In this document: in pieces, positions 63,661 through 64,000 of the stretch
How positions within the stretch are numbered: position 1 is the stretch's first letter
Layout: each line of letters begins with the position of its first letter
Assembly (NCBI GenBank): GCA_016271365.2
Contig: CM028131.1
Coordinates: 167,466,501-167,530,500, forward strand
Source: Neoceratodus forsteri
Lineage: Eukaryota > Chordata > Ceratodontiformes > Ceratodontidae
DNA: 64,000 nt
Direction: 5' to 3'
The notes under the pieces: generated by a model
What the model was told of the DNA's origin: nothing
Database searches by the model: none
The model's input: the letters and a program-made list of their open reading frames with translations, nothing else
Made by a program: the position numbers and the translations under genes

Positions 63661-64000
63661 CCACCCAACCTCCACCCTCCCTTCTGTAATCCACTATGTT
63701 TAGTTTCCTTCTTCTACCCAGTCAGTTATCATACTTCATATAAAAAGCCTATAGCAGCCCTATTATCTGATTATTATCCCTTCTATATTGAATGTCCTCT
63801 TCATTTTTACAGGTTTAAGTTATTGTTACTGTGCTTTGTATATCTGTAAATTTTTGTATATATCTCTCATCTATTTGATTGTATTAATGTTATGTTATTC
63901 TCATGTCTTTGTACAATACTTGTATCCTTCTTTGTATGACCACTCAGGTCCATCTTGTAAATGAGCTACGCTCAATGATGTTCGCCTGAATAAATAAAGA
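63661..64000 (+). repeat. LINE C 3' UTR and tail
   Basis: T-rich 3' UTR ending in a small hairpin GAGC-TAC-GCTC (63964-63974) and the GAATAAATAAA tail at the window edge. The hairpin plus AATAAA-repeat end resembles the tail of the LINE at 56583 and that at 15246-15310. Confidence 0.7.

Larger units (their letters stand above)
60191..64000 (+). mobile_element. L2-like LINE 'C', best preserved LINE in window
   Basis: 5' UTR, leader with 2A-like motif, endonuclease, reverse transcriptase, C-terminal domain and 3' UTR in order. The 3' end reads AATGAGCTACGCTCAATGAT then GTTCGCCTGAATAAATAAAG and meets the window edge, so the tail may continue. Four long open segments (137, 291, 388 and 60 codons) need only a few frameshift or stop corrections, suggesting a comparatively recent insertion. 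Assignment to the L2/CR1 group rests on motif order and tail. Confidence 0.85.

Overview
This 64 kb window looks like repeat-packed intergenic or intronic DNA from a vertebrate. I find no host gene, tRNA, rRNA, CRISPR array or bacterial-style operon. Almost every coding match is a broken non-LTR retrotransposon of the CR1, L2-like or L1 type. The rest is MIR/CORE-like and tRNA-derived SINEs, hAT-type DNA elements with 8-bp target duplications, MITEs, satellites, microsatellites and an unusually large collection of long palindromes. Co-occurring CR1, L2-like and L1-type LINEs with CORE-SINEs fit a non-mammalian vertebrate with a large genome (amphibian such as a caecilian, lobe-finned fish, or reptile). 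That placement is inference; no single sequence here fixes the species.

Layout. 1-5.9 kb: mostly featureless DNA with short CR1 3' ends on the minus strand. 5.9-11 kb: a nearly full-length minus-strand CR1 (esterase-type ORF1, endonuclease, reverse transcriptase), split by a hAT element with an 8-bp target duplication and by an inverted CR1 fragment. 11-15.2 kb: SINE and LINE tails, a foldback element, GGGCCC hairpin modules and an array of alternating inverted short units. 15.2-20.3 kb: one minus-strand LINE split by two giant palindromes that share a subrepeat. 20.3-24.5 kb: palindrome modules, a second hAT element (exact 8-bp duplication), a MITE and a 60-61 bp satellite. 25-29.8 kb: a plus-strand L2-like LINE carrying two CR1 insertions. 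29.8-33.9 kb: SINEs, a 32-bp satellite, a young MITE, tandem hairpins and a second foldback copy.

33.9-39.2 kb: plus-strand L2-like LINE 'B' with tandem 99-bp 5' monomers and a SINE in ORF2. 39.2-43.9 kb: a dense palindrome zone. 44-48.4 kb: L1-like and CR1 remnants. 48.4-52.9 kb: mostly unassigned. 52.9-58.85 kb: a minus-strand L1 split by a CR1 and by another LINE. 58.85-59.13 kb: a further L1 3' end. 59.13-64 kb: plus-strand L2-like LINE 'C', the best preserved coding element, with 113-bp 5' monomers, a 2A-like motif, endonuclease, reverse transcriptase and a 3' tail at the window edge.

The most interesting signals are these. (1) LINEs B and C, with unrelated monomer sequences, share a 5' layout: a monomer array, then a GT...polypyrimidine-AG spacer, then exactly one more monomer followed by GT, as if monomers were exons. 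(2) Several related giant-hairpin element families with simple-repeat loops or internal tandem repeats have no protein and no obvious autonomous partner in the window.
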